From NCBI GenBank assembly GCA_947475165.1, contig CANJLD010000003.1:62001-126000 (forward strand): a stretch of DNA of 64,000 bases. The letters are read 5' to 3'. A model generated the notes under the pieces. The model had not been told where the DNA came from and searched no databases. It saw only the letters and a program-made list of their open reading frames with translations. The stretch comes from Bacteroidota bacterium (GTDB taxonomy: Bacteria; Bacteroidota; Bacteroidia; Chitinophagales; LD1). The position numbers and the translations under genes are program-made. Position 1 is the stretch's first letter. The number at the start of each line of letters is the position of its first letter. Below, one piece after another: positions 10,414 through 19,856 of the stretch.

Positions 10414-11465
10414 AAAGAAAGTTCAAAGTTCAAAGTTCAAAGTTCAAAGTAAAGGCAGCGTGTGCCTTTATACTTTGGTCTTTGGTCTTTGGTCTTGTTT
10501 CTTATTCGCAGGATATACATTTTTCTCAATTCAATTTTTCATCGCTCAATCAAAATCCGGCTAACACAAATTTGTTCGATGGCGATTATCGGTTTGTAGG
10601 CAATTACAGAAACCAGTGGCCGAGTGTTCCTGTTCGGTTCAATACATTTTCAGCTTCGGCAGAAATGAATTTTCTGACTCTAAAAAACAATGACCGCATC
10701 GGTGGCGGTTTGGTTTTCTTTTTTGATAGGGCAGGCGATTCTCGTTTTACTTCTTTGAGTACAGCTCTTTCTGTTTCCTATATAAAGTCACTTGATAAAA
10801 AGAATCATCATGCACTTAGCGGAGGAATTCAATTTGGTTTAGTGAACAGGAATATCAATTACAGCAAATTGAATTTCGATAATCAATGGAACGGTGATGT
10901 GTTCGACCCGAATATTGCCGTGGATGAAAATTTTTTAAAAACAAGATTCAATTCTTTCGACCTCGGAATCGGTATTGCTTACAAATGGACGAAGGCGGAG
11001 CGGACAAATTTCACCATTGGCTTTGGAGCGACACACTTAACACAGCAGAAGCAAACTTTCTATAATGACAATTCGGTGAAGCTGAACCCGCGCTTTACGC
11101 TTCATGCGCGCGCGCATGTTAAAGTGGCTAAACAGTGGGATGTGGTTCCTGAGTTAATGTGGCAGATGCAGGATTCGAAATATGAAGTATGTTATGGTGC
11201 GCATGGGAAATATCATCTTGCTCTGAAAGGGGCGCACACGGTTGCAATCAATATGGGAGTGTATGGCCGCTCAGCAGAGTCCGGTTGGCTTTTTGCTGGA
11301 ATGGATTACGACAACTTACAGGTGAATTTGAGTTACGATTTAAATTTTTCGAAACTGCATGTTGCCAGCCGTTACAACGGAGGGTTTGAAGTGAGTGTGA
11401 TTTACATTTTAGCCAAAGTGAAAAAGATAAATAAACCCGGTGCAATATGTCCGGCATTCTTATGA
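10410..11465 (+). CDS. PorP/SprF family type IX secretion system membrane protein
   Basis: QDIHFSQFNFSSLNQNPANTNLFDGDYRFVGNYRNQWPSV is the PorP/SprF signature; ATGA overlap with the upstream CHU_C gene. Confidence 0.95.
   Translation: MKRKFKVQSSKFKVKAACAFILWSLVFGLVSYSQDIHFSQFNFSSLNQNPANTNLFDGDYRFVGNYRNQWPSVPVRFNTFSASAEMNFLTLKNNDRIGGGLVFFFDRAGDSRFTSLSTALSVSYIKSLDKKNHHALSGGIQFGLVNRNINYSKLNFDNQWNGDVFDPNIAVDENFLKTRFNSFDLGIGIAYKWTKAERTNFTIGFGATHLTQQKQTFYNDNSVKLNPRFTLHARAHVKVAKQWDVVPELMWQMQDSKYEVCYGAHGKYHLALKGAHTVAINMGVYGRSAESGWLFAGMDYDNLQVNLSYDLNFSKLHVASRYNGGFEVSVIYILAKVKKINKPGAICPAFL
10418..10451. repeat. Heptanucleotide tandem repeat (AAAGTTC)n inside the 5' end of the porP/sprF-like CDS
   Basis: aaagttcaaagttcaaagttcaaagt read directly. 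Confidence 0.9.
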
Positions 11466-13501
11466 GAAAATTGCGGATTGCGGATTGCGGATTGCGGATT
11501 GAATACAAAAAATATTTTTTTGTATTTCTGTTAGCTTTTAGCTGCTGTCTGTCGTCTTTCTCTCAAACTGTTTCACAACTTACCAAAGCAGGCGATAAAA
11601 AAATAGAAGAGGGAGATTACTACGCGGCATCGTTGTATTATAAGGATGCACTGAAAAAGGATGAAGAGAATATTGATTTGAATTTTAAGTATGCCGAGGC
11701 ATGTCGCATGTTTAATGATTTGCAAGGCTCTACTACCGGTTACCGCGCAGTAACTAAACTTGATAAAGCGAATCAATATCCAATAGCGAATTTCTGGCTC
11801 GGAGAAGTTTTGCGAAGCACTTGCGAGTGTAAATGTGAAGAAGCGCAGAAACAGTTTCACCGCTTTCAAACTAAATACCGAAGGAAAGATTATTTCTATG
11901 CCAAAGCCCAACAGGAAATAGAAGCTTGTGCTTGGGTGAAAGATCATTTAAAGAAAAACGATTCAATTAAGATTGAACATTTAGGGAAGGAGGTAAACAC
12001 TCCGCAATCGGAGTTTAATGCTATCCATGTTTTTCCTGATAAGATTCAATACTCTTCTTTGCGAAATATTTCAACCGACAAGAAGAACGAAAAGTATTTA
12101 GTGCGCTTGTATAATGAGCCACCCAATTTTGAACTTGTTTATATTCCCAATGGTTCGAACCAGGAACTGAACATTGGCAACGGAGCATATTCTCCCGATT
12201 CGAAAAAATTCTTTTTTACGCAATGTGAGCAGAAGGATAAGTCAACTACCCGTTGCGATATTTATGTAACGAAGTACGATAACTTTAAATGGTCACCGGC
12301 TGAAAAACTCAACGACCATGTAAACAATGCAAGCGCAACTAATACACAGCCCTCGCTTGGCTATGATTTATCCGGTAATGAAATTTTGCTTTTCTCGTCT
12401 GACCGCGAAGGCGGACAAGGCAAGATGGACATTTGGATGAGTAAGTTGAATGCTGATGGAACTTACTTGCAAGCAGTAAATGCGGGAAATAAAATCAATA
12501 CGCAGGGGAATGAAATCACTCCGTTCTATGATGTAAACAACCGCAAACTTTATTTCAGCAGCGATTGGCATTATGGGTATGGCGGCTATGATATTTTTGA
12601 AGCTGCGGGTGAATCTACCAACTGGACTGAGCCTAAAAATTTGTTGCAGCCTATCAATACTCCGCAGAATGATTTGTATTACACAAAAGCGATTGATGAT
12701 TCGCGGGCATACATTACTTCAAACAGAAAGGGTTCTTATTTTATAGAAGCCGAAACCTGCTGTAATGATATTTATGCTTACGGCACAGGAAAGAAAATTG
12801 AAAAGCGCGATACTGTTTTTGTTGTAAAGGCGGATACACCGGTTGTTGAGTTGCGTGATACTACTCCGGTAGTGCAAATAGAAAGACCGGTTACACAAAC
12901 AACCTTTATAGACGAAAAAATTAAAAATGTAAAGCAGAAGCTTTCTGTACAGCTTTATTTCCATAATGATGAACCCGGTGCTAAAAGCATGAGCGATACT
13001 ACCAACCTCGACTACAAACAAACGTATGAAGCATATTCTTCGCTGCGATACGAGTATGAGCGCGAGTATGCAAAAACGATGAAGAAGGAAGAACAGCTAA
13101 AGACTGAAGAGGAAATTACCAATCTGTTTGAAGATAAAATTGATAAAGGTTATTACGATTTAGTGGCGTTTGCTTCAGAGTTGCTCGCGCTTTTACAAAG
13201 CGGAAACAAAGTAGAAGTGACGGTGAAAGGATATTGCTCTCCTCTGAATTTTAATCAATACAATGTAAAACTCGGTTATCGCAGAGTGGCTTCGTTGCGC
13301 AATTATTTCTTTCATTACCGCGATGGCATTTTACTTTCTTATGTGGCTGCCGGTAAACTGAATATTAAAAACGAATCGTTTGGTGAGGAAACCGCTTCGA
13401 AAAATATCAGCGATAGCCGCGAAGACAAACGCAATTCGGTTTATAATCCTGCCGCTGCGTTGGAAAGAAGAGTTGAAATAATTTCGATTGAGGTGAAATA
13501 A
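11447..13501 (+). CDS. PorE-like protein: TPR region, PD40-type beta-propeller, divergent OmpA-like C-terminus
   Basis: AASLYYKDALKKDEENIDLNFKYAEACRMF; repeated LYFSSDW/LLFSSDREGGQGKMDIW blocks; C-terminal VEVTVKGYCSPLNFNQYNVKLGYRRVASLRNYF...AALERRVEI. Confidence 0.85.
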   Translation: MSGILMRKLRIADCGLRIEYKKYFFVFLLAFSCCLSSFSQTVSQLTKAGDKKIEEGDYYAASLYYKDALKKDEENIDLNFKYAEACRMFNDLQGSTTGYRAVTKLDKANQYPIANFWLGEVLRSTCECKCEEAQKQFHRFQTKYRRKDYFYAKAQQEIEACAWVKDHLKKNDSIKIEHLGKEVNTPQSEFNAIHVFPDKIQYSSLRNISTDKKNEKYLVRLYNEPPNFELVYIPNGSNQELNIGNGAYSPDSKKFFFTQCEQKDKSTTRCDIYVTKYDNFKWSPAEKLNDHVNNASATNTQPSLGYDLSGNEILLFSSDREGGQGKMDIWMSKLNADGTYLQAVNAGNKINTQGNEITPFYDVNNRKLYFSSDWHYGYGGYDIFEAAGESTNWTEPKNLLQPINTPQNDLYYTKAIDDSRAYITSNRKGSYFIEAETCCNDIYAYGTGKKIEKRDTVFVVKADTPVVELRDTTPVVQIERPVTQTTFIDEKIKNVKQKLSVQLYFHNDEPGAKSMSDTTNLDYKQTYEAYSSLRYEYEREYAKTMKKEEQLKTEEEITNLFEDKIDKGYYDLVAFASELLALLQSGNKVEVTVKGYCSPLNFNQYNVKLGYRRVASLRNYFFHYRDGILLSYVAAGKLNIKNESFGEETASKNISDSREDKRNSVYNPAAALERRVEIISIEVK
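11471..11502. repeat. Heptanucleotide tandem repeat (TTGCGGA)4 at the 5' end of the PorE-like CDS
   Basis: ttgcggattgcggattgcggattgcggattg read directly. Confidence 0.9.
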
Positions 13502-13547
13502 TTTCCAAACAACTTCAACAACTCACAACACTTTCTATATTTACTCC

Positions 13548-14564
13548 GTGCAGAAAAAATCATCAGATAGGCCTTTTAAGAAAGACACCAAAACATCTTC
13601 TATCCCTTATAAAAAGTGGGATAAGAAGAAAGAAAAGAATCCTGTTTTGGTAGCCGCTGCAAAAAAAATGTTTGAGCGCACTGCTTCGGATGATGCTAAA
13701 AAAGCGGCTCTCAAAACTCCTCCCGATAAAGCAAAACCTTCTAAATACTTCGGCAATAAAAAGCACATCAATCCTACAGAAGAAAATGAGGATGGTGAGT
13801 TAATCTATTCTGAAACTGAAAAAATTTCAGATGAATTACGTTTGAATAAATATTTAGCTCATGCTGGTGTTGCTTCGCGCAGAGCGGCTGATGAGTTGAT
13901 TAAAGAAGGACGTGTGAAAGTGAATGGAGATGTGGTGAAGGAGATGGGGCATAAAGTAAAAGTGAAAGACAAAGTTGAGTTTGACGGCAAAGTTCTTTCG
14001 CTTGAAAAGAAATATTATTTGTTGCTTAATAAGCCTAAAGATTACATCACTACTTTAAAGGATGAGAAAGACCGCAAAACGGTGATGGAACTTTTGCGTG
14101 GTGCGTTTGAGCAAATTAAATCTATACAAAAGCCGCGCTTGTATCCGGTGGGCAGATTAGACAGAAATACTACCGGTGTGCTTTTAATTACCAATGACGG
14201 AGAGCTGGCGCAGAAGTTAACGCACCCAAGCACGGAAGTAAGAAAGGTGTATCATGTTATTCTGAATAAAAAATTACGTAAAGATGATTTCAATAAAATA
14301 GCTGAAGGCGGAGTTGTGCTGGAAGATGGTATTGCGGAGGTAGATGAAATTGCTTATCCGAATCCAAAAAATCTTGCTGAGGTGGGCGTGCAGATTCACA
14401 CCGGTAAGAACCGGTTCATTCGCAGGCTGTTTGAGGCTATGGATTATGAAGTAGAAAAACTCGATCGCGTTTTCTTTGCCGGTCTTACCAAAAAAGATTT
14501 ACCAAGAGGCAGATGGAGATTTTTAAGTCAGGAGGAAGTAAGATTGCTGAAGCATTTTATTTAA
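13548..14564 (+). CDS. 23S rRNA pseudouridine synthase, RluB-like, with basic N-terminal extension (GTG start)
   Basis: S4 domain LRLNKYLAHAGVASRRAADELIKEGRVKVNG; catalytic YPVGRLDRNTTGVLLITNDGEL; GKNRFIRRLFEAMDYEV. Confidence 0.93.
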   Translation: MQKKSSDRPFKKDTKTSSIPYKKWDKKKEKNPVLVAAAKKMFERTASDDAKKAALKTPPDKAKPSKYFGNKKHINPTEENEDGELIYSETEKISDELRLNKYLAHAGVASRRAADELIKEGRVKVNGDVVKEMGHKVKVKDKVEFDGKVLSLEKKYYLLLNKPKDYITTLKDEKDRKTVMELLRGAFEQIKSIQKPRLYPVGRLDRNTTGVLLITNDGELAQKLTHPSTEVRKVYHVILNKKLRKDDFNKIAEGGVVLEDGIAEVDEIAYPNPKNLAEVGVQIHTGKNRFIRRLFEAMDYEVEKLDRVFFAGLTKKDLPRGRWRFLSQEEVRLLKHFI

Positions 14565-14565
14565 A

Positions 14566-14623
14566 ACCGACTGTAAAACAGAAAGGCGCGAAGAGATTCG
14601 TGCCTTTCTGTTTTACAGTTGGT
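14566..14623. terminator. 27-bp hairpin with GAGA loop between convergent genes
   Basis: ACCGACTGTAAAACAGAAAGGCGCGAA-gaga-TTCGTGCCTTTCTGTTTTACAGTTGGT: perfectly paired except two G.T wobbles. Confidence 0.8.
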
Positions 14624-14629
14624 AAGATA

Positions 14630-16582
14630 TTACTTTACCCGTTGCAATTCAATCTTTGTAGAAGGCGCAATGGTAATAGGCACAGTTTCTTCTTCAACGT
14701 TCGTCAATTCCAAGCCAAAATCTTCGGCAGTAGAAAGCGAGATACTTTTGATGAACCGGTAACCCTTTACAATAAATTGTTCGTAAGGAGTGAGGGCATC
14801 GTCAATGGCAACGCGACTGTTGAGTAGGATAAATTTAAAATCTGCAGGCATATTGTATTTGCGCAGCGATGGATAGTGTGACAGTTCATCTACCTCGCCA
14901 TTCTTCACCATTTCTTCCACAATTTTGTTGAACATCAGGTTCACTTTATGGTCTACCTTAAAACCAAAACTTAAACGCACAAAGAAAATTCTGCGTGGCA
15001 CTACAGCTTCTACCGAATACGATGCACCAAAAGGTTCGTTCGAAATATCTACGTGAACAAACCAATAAATATCGGCACGCTTAGGGCGTTTGCGGAAAAT
15101 CGAATAGATGATATTCGAATCGATATGGCTCTTGTCGTTTGCCATAGAAAGATAAACCAGGTTGTTCGCTTCTTTCGGGATGGTATCATCCTGCATCAAC
15201 TCTTTCAGCGGAGCTATGTAATCTTTGATCTCCACAAATTCGATATGCTTTTTGCGTAGCAAACGCGCTTGATAAAAAACCCACATGCCAAAAAACAAAA
15301 GCGATGCAATAGAGAAAGTAAACCATCCACCATGCGTAAACTTAAGCATGTTAGACAGGAAGAACGCACCTTCTATTGTTAGAAACACACACGGTATTCC
15401 CCAGGTTACAATGGCCGGTGCGCGCCTTACATACATTAAATAAGTAAGAAGCGTGGTGGTCATCAGCATATCAATAGTTATGGCTAAGCCATAAGCGGCT
15501 TCCATATTACTTGCCTGCCTAAAAATGATAACAACGGTAATACAGCCAAGCAACAGCAACCAGTTAATGCCCGGTATATAAATTTGTCCTTGTTGAGTGG
15601 TTGGGTAAATTACTTTCAAGTTTGGCCATAGGCGTAGCTTCATGGCTTCGTTTACCAAAGTAAAACAACCGGTAATTAAAGCCTGCGATGCAATAACAGT
15701 AGCCAACGAAGCAATGGTAATTCCTATTGGTAAAAACCAAGCCGGCATTAGCGAGTAAAAAGTTGATTGCCCTTCGGGCCAATGTTGACCGTTAAAGTTA
15801 TGAAGGAGATGTGCGCTTTGCCCAAAGTAACTTAATAACAAGGCGATAAGTACAAACCCCCAACTAACGCGAATGTTCGATTTACCACAATGACCTAAAT
15901 CTGAAAAAAGTGCTTCGCCCCCTGTAGTGCAAAGGAACACAGCGCCCAACAACCAAAACCCTCCGGGATACAATACCAATAAATTGATGGCATACCAAGG
16001 ATTGAGAGCGTGTAATACGAAAGGATATTGAATAACTTCTCTGAACCCAAAAAAACCAATCATGCTGAACCAAATCAACATAACAGGACCAAAAATTCCA
16101 CCTATTACTTTAGTGCCAAACTGCTGAAAAGTAAACAGACCAATTAAAATAGCAATTACAATAGGAATAGTTGGAATATCGGGATTCAAAATTTTTAATC
16201 CCTCAATAGCCGATGAAATAGAAATAGGTGGAGTAATAAACCCATCAGCTATCAAAGTAGCACAACCAATAATTGCGGGAATAATTGTCCAGGTAACTTT
16301 ATACCTGCGCACTAAAGCGTAAAGTGCAAAAATCCCTCCTTCGCCTTTGTTATCGTTGTTGAGCGCGAGAAACACATATTTAAAAGTGGTAATAATCATC
16401 AGTGTCCAAAACACACACGACAGTCCACCCAGCACCAACTCATGCGAAATAACATGGCCGCTCAAAATAGCGTTCATCACATAGAGCGGTGATGTTCCAA
16501 TGTCGCCAAAAATAATACCCAGTGTAATAAGCACTCCAGCTGTAGACAGTTTATGCCCGTGGCTACGATAACTTTCCGCCAT
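14630..16582 (-). CDS. kup: KUP/HAK/KT family potassium transporter
   Basis: LGIIFGDIGTSPLYV, GEGGIFALYALVRR, TGGEALFSDLGHCGKSNIRVSW. Confidence 0.97.
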   Translation of the reverse strand: MAESYRSHGHKLSTAGVLITLGIIFGDIGTSPLYVMNAILSGHVISHELVLGGLSCVFWTLMIITTFKYVFLALNNDNKGEGGIFALYALVRRYKVTWTIIPAIIGCATLIADGFITPPISISSAIEGLKILNPDIPTIPIVIAILIGLFTFQQFGTKVIGGIFGPVMLIWFSMIGFFGFREVIQYPFVLHALNPWYAINLLVLYPGGFWLLGAVFLCTTGGEALFSDLGHCGKSNIRVSWGFVLIALLLSYFGQSAHLLHNFNGQHWPEGQSTFYSLMPAWFLPIGITIASLATVIASQALITGCFTLVNEAMKLRLWPNLKVIYPTTQQGQIYIPGINWLLLLGCITVVIIFRQASNMEAAYGLAITIDMLMTTTLLTYLMYVRRAPAIVTWGIPCVFLTIEGAFFLSNMLKFTHGGWFTFSIASLLFFGMWVFYQARLLRKKHIEFVEIKDYIAPLKELMQDDTIPKEANNLVYLSMANDKSHIDSNIIYSIFRKRPKRADIYWFVHVDISNEPFGASYSVEAVVPRRIFFVRLSFGFKVDHKVNLMFNKIVEEMVKNGEVDELSHYPSLRKYNMPADFKFILLNSRVAIDDALTPYEQFIVKGYRFIKSISLSTAEDFGLELTNVEEETVPITIAPSTKIELQRVK

Positions 16583-16692
16583 CTTTAATTTTGATTAAGA
16601 AGTTGTGATTACAAAAAACAAACCGGTAGGTTTTACAATCGCCCTCGTGAGAAGAATTCATAGAATGATTAAGCAAGCGCAAATGTATAAAA

Positions 16693-16720
16693 GTTTAAAG
16701 TTCAAAGTTCAAAGTTCGAA
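16693..16720. repeat. Heptanucleotide tandem repeat (AAAGTTC)n, intergenic
   Basis: aaagttcaaagttcaaagttcgaag read directly. Confidence 0.85.
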
Positions 16721-16785
16721 GACAAAATGATGGATTTATTCAATTCACTAATTCTTCTACTTTTAAGCGAACAAAAAATTGAAGC

Positions 16786-17427
16786 ATGAAAAAATATCTG
16801 TCAGAAGTTATCGGAACTTTCATCCTCATTTTTGCGGGAACGGGTTGTGTGGTGGTAGAGCAGCAAACCGGTGCGCTTGGCCTGCCGGGCATTGCAGCCG
16901 TTTGGGGTTTTGTGATTATTGCCCTGATTTATGCTTTTGGCGATATTTCGGGAACGCATCTTAACCCGGCAGTTACCGTGGCGTTTGCAGTAGACAGGAG
17001 ATTTGAATGGAGAGAGGTTCCTGCTTATCTCGGCTCGCAGTTTACAGGCGCAATAGCGGCAAGTTTCCTGCTTCATTTTCTTTTTCCGGACAATAAAACT
17101 TTGGGAATTACCCATCCATCCGGCACCGAAATGCAGGCATTCATAATGGAAACGGTAATGACCTTTATACTGATGATGGTGATTTTGCGGGTAAGCGTGG
17201 GGGCAAAAGAAAAGGGAATTACTGCCGGAATTGCCATTGGCGGAACGGTTTGGTTCCTGGTTTTGTTTGGCGGGCCTATTTCGGGCACAGGGCTGAACCC
17301 TACCCGCTCAATTGCACCTGCTATTGTTACAGGAAACTTCGAATCGCTCTGGATTTATATTGTAGCTCCGTTTGCAGGGGCGCTTTCTGCTGTTTTTGTT
17401 CATCGGGTCCTGCATTCCGAGCCGTAA
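16786..17427 (+). CDS. MIP family aquaporin/glycerol channel
   Basis: SGTHLNPAVTVAFAVDRRFEW...SGTGLNPTRSIAPAIVTG; NPA/NPT boxes. Confidence 0.95.
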   Translation: MKKYLSEVIGTFILIFAGTGCVVVEQQTGALGLPGIAAVWGFVIIALIYAFGDISGTHLNPAVTVAFAVDRRFEWREVPAYLGSQFTGAIAASFLLHFLFPDNKTLGITHPSGTEMQAFIMETVMTFILMMVILRVSVGAKEKGITAGIAIGGTVWFLVLFGGPISGTGLNPTRSIAPAIVTGNFESLWIYIVAPFAGALSAVFVHRVLHSEP

Positions 17428-17445
17428 CAGACAGTTTAAAGATGT

Positions 17446-17475
17446 TTTGATTTTTCAGCTATTCGCCTATATTTG
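17446..17475 (+). promoter_or_regulatory. Bacteroidetes-type promoter (TTTG-N18-TATATTTG) upstream of the DUF177-rpmF operon
   Basis: Motif and spacing read directly; 22-nt start-to-start. Confidence 0.6.
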
Positions 17476-17555
17476 CGCTCCTTTTTCGCGAAAGCTGAAG
17501 GGGTGTTGTTTGAATAAGTGAAAGAAGCTATAGCATCATTATAAATATTTGAATT

Positions 17556-18083
17556 GTGAAGGGGTTAAGGGAATTTGAGATTCCATACGTTGGTCTTAAG
17601 TTAGGAGTTCACAAGTTTGAGTTTGATATTGATGCAAATTTTTTCAAACACTTTGAAGATTCGCTGATTGGCGATTGCAAAGTGAGGGTGAGACTGGAGT
17701 TTGATAAAAAGGAAACGTTCTTTATAGCTAATTTTTTTATTGACGGAAACGTGAAAGTGGAATGTGACCGTTGCCTGATTCCGTTCGACAAGGAAATTTT
17801 TGGCGACTATGTTTGCTATATCAAATTTGCAGAAGACCCTGCAAAGATGAACGATGAGCCGGATGTAATGTATATAGCCCGCGAGCAAACAGTAATTGAT
17901 GTTTCGCAGTTGGTTTATGAATATGTAAACCTTTGTTTGCCGATTCAGAAAATGGGATGCGAAAAACCGGGGCAGGAGCCACAATGCAACAAAGAAGTGT
18001 TGAAGTATTTAAGTATAGAAGATAGTAAAGAGAAAAATGAAGAAGACCCTCGCTGGGCAGCTTTAAAGAACTTGAAAAATTAG
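17556..18083 (+). CDS. DUF177/YceD family protein
   Basis: Conserved position before rpmF; VKVECDRCLIPFDKEI...VYEYVNLCLPIQK. Confidence 0.9.
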   Translation: MKGLREFEIPYVGLKLGVHKFEFDIDANFFKHFEDSLIGDCKVRVRLEFDKKETFFIANFFIDGNVKVECDRCLIPFDKEIFGDYVCYIKFAEDPAKMNDEPDVMYIAREQTVIDVSQLVYEYVNLCLPIQKMGCEKPGQEPQCNKEVLKYLSIEDSKEKNEEDPRWAALKNLKN

Positions 18084-18120
18084 AATCAAAGAATAAATAA
18101 TCAATTAAAAATTACAGACC

Positions 18121-18309
18121 ATGCCAAATCCAAAACATAGAATCTCGAAACAAAGAAGAGATAAAAGAAGAACCCACTACAAGGCAGTAGCACCAACAAC
18201 CGGTGTTGACCAAACAACTGGCGAAGCACACTTGCTGCACCGCGCTCACTGGAGCGAAGACAAGTTGATTTACCGCGGTAAGGTAGTGTTGGAGAAAACT
18301 AAGAAGTAG
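18121..18309 (+). CDS. rpmF: 50S ribosomal protein L32
   Basis: [22 protein letters not shown]. Confidence 0.97.
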   Translation: MPNPKHRISKQRRDKRRTHYKAVAPTTGVDQTTGEAHLLHRAHWSEDKLIYRGKVVLEKTKK

Positions 18310-18337
18310 TAAGCTACCAAACGGAAATTATTTTTTT

Positions 18338-18368
18338 CCCCCATTGGCTCATGCTGGTGGGGGTTTTT
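18338..18368 (+). terminator. Rho-independent terminator after rpmF
   Basis: CCCCCA...TGGGGG followed by TTTTTCG. Confidence 0.75.
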
Positions 18369-18461
18369 CGTTTTTATTGAATAGGGAAAATTGAAAATTG
18401 AATATTTGAATGCAACTGGCTGTTCAATATTCAGTATTCAATCTTAAATTTTAAATCAAGA

Positions 18462-19814
18462 ATGATTTTATCAGAAACATACAGACAGAAAATTAAGGAG
18501 GCACTCACACTTGCCTTGCCCATTATTGCGGGGCAATTGGGGCAGGTGCTAATGGGCTTTTTCGATACCGTGCAAATTGGCGGACTCGGTCACGAGTATA
18601 TAGCGGCATCGGGTTTTGCCAATGGCATTTACTGGATGACCATACTTGCCGGCATGGGTATTCTGTTTGCCGTTTCGCCATTGGTGAGCGAAGCCTTTGG
18701 CGAAAACAAAGGCTACAAAAGCATTGGCGTTTTAATCTCGAGTCTGGTGGTATCGCTTGTTCTTACAGTGGTGTTCATGATTATTATTTGGTTGATGGCA
18801 GCCAATCTTTCTGTTCTTAAACACAGCGAAACGGATACCGTTCTTGGCGGAAAATTTCTCTATCTCGTCAACTACTCCACCGGTTTTGTTTTCTTCTTTA
18901 TGGCAGCCAAACAGTTTTTAGACGGCATGGGCAGAACAAAAATAGGTATGCAGATTACGCTTGCCGGTTTAGTGCTCAACTGTTTTCTGAACTGGGTATT
19001 GATTTACGGCAGATTCGGTTTGCCGCAAATGGGTATTGAAGGTGCGGCAATTGCCAACGGAATTTCACGAGCCTTAATGACTATTGCTATTCTCATTTAC
19101 ATCTGGCGCGATGAACAGGTGCGTGAATTGCGCAAAGAATTTGTAAAACATATTGATGCCAGTTTAAGTTATGTAAAACCTATTTTGCTGATTGGAATTC
19201 CTGCAGGCTTGCAGTTTTTTTGGGAAGTAGCTGCCTTTAATGCCGGGCAAATTATGAGCGGTTGGATAAGCACTTCTGCCGAAGCCGCGCACATGATTGC
19301 CATTGGTCTGGCAAGTATCACTTTTATGGTGGCTACGGGCATTTCTGCTTCGGGAACAATTATGATTGGCTATTCGTTTGGTGCAAAGGACAAAGAAGGA
19401 ATACGTATTGCCGGTAACACGGTTATCCTGCTTACGCTGCTTATTGAAATTGTTTTTGCCGTTTTCTTTTTCAGTTGCCATGCGTTGCTGCCTGAACTTT
19501 ATACAGACCATGCGGAAGTTATTTCTATTGCTTCTTACATGTTGTTGTTTGCAGCTGTGTTTCAGATAAGCGATGGCTTGCAGGCTACCGCGGCCGGTGC
19601 TTTACGCGGTATGCAGGATGTAACCTATCCGGCAGTAATTGCCTTTATTTCGTATTGGCTGATTATGATTCCTGCCTGTTACCTGCTTACCTTTACTTTC
19701 CACTTCGGTTTAAAGGGAATATGGGTTGGCTTTATTATCGGGCTAACCGTCGCAGCCGTGTTACAATTAGTGCGGTTTAAATATGTATTGAAGAAATTGC
19801 AGTTTGAAGAATAA
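18462..19814 (+). CDS. MATE family efflux transporter
   Basis: LALPIIAGQLGQVLMGFFDTVQIGGLG; 12-TM-like pattern; ATAAGALRGMQDVTYPA. Confidence 0.95.
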   Translation: MILSETYRQKIKEALTLALPIIAGQLGQVLMGFFDTVQIGGLGHEYIAASGFANGIYWMTILAGMGILFAVSPLVSEAFGENKGYKSIGVLISSLVVSLVLTVVFMIIIWLMAANLSVLKHSETDTVLGGKFLYLVNYSTGFVFFFMAAKQFLDGMGRTKIGMQITLAGLVLNCFLNWVLIYGRFGLPQMGIEGAAIANGISRALMTIAILIYIWRDEQVRELRKEFVKHIDASLSYVKPILLIGIPAGLQFFWEVAAFNAGQIMSGWISTSAEAAHMIAIGLASITFMVATGISASGTIMIGYSFGAKDKEGIRIAGNTVILLTLLIEIVFAVFFFSCHALLPELYTDHAEVISIASYMLLFAAVFQISDGLQATAAGALRGMQDVTYPAVIAFISYWLIMIPACYLLTFTFHFGLKGIWVGFIIGLTVAAVLQLVRFKYVLKKLQFEE

Positions 19815-19816
19815 AA

Positions 19817-19846
19817 AAGCCCCGCATTTTTGCGGGGCTTTTTTGT
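19817..19846 (+). terminator. Rho-independent terminator AAGCCCCGCA-TTTT-TGCGGGGCTTTTTT
   Basis: Perfect hairpin with T tract directly after the MATE stop. Confidence 0.9.
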
Positions 19847-19856
19847 TTTTGTCTAT

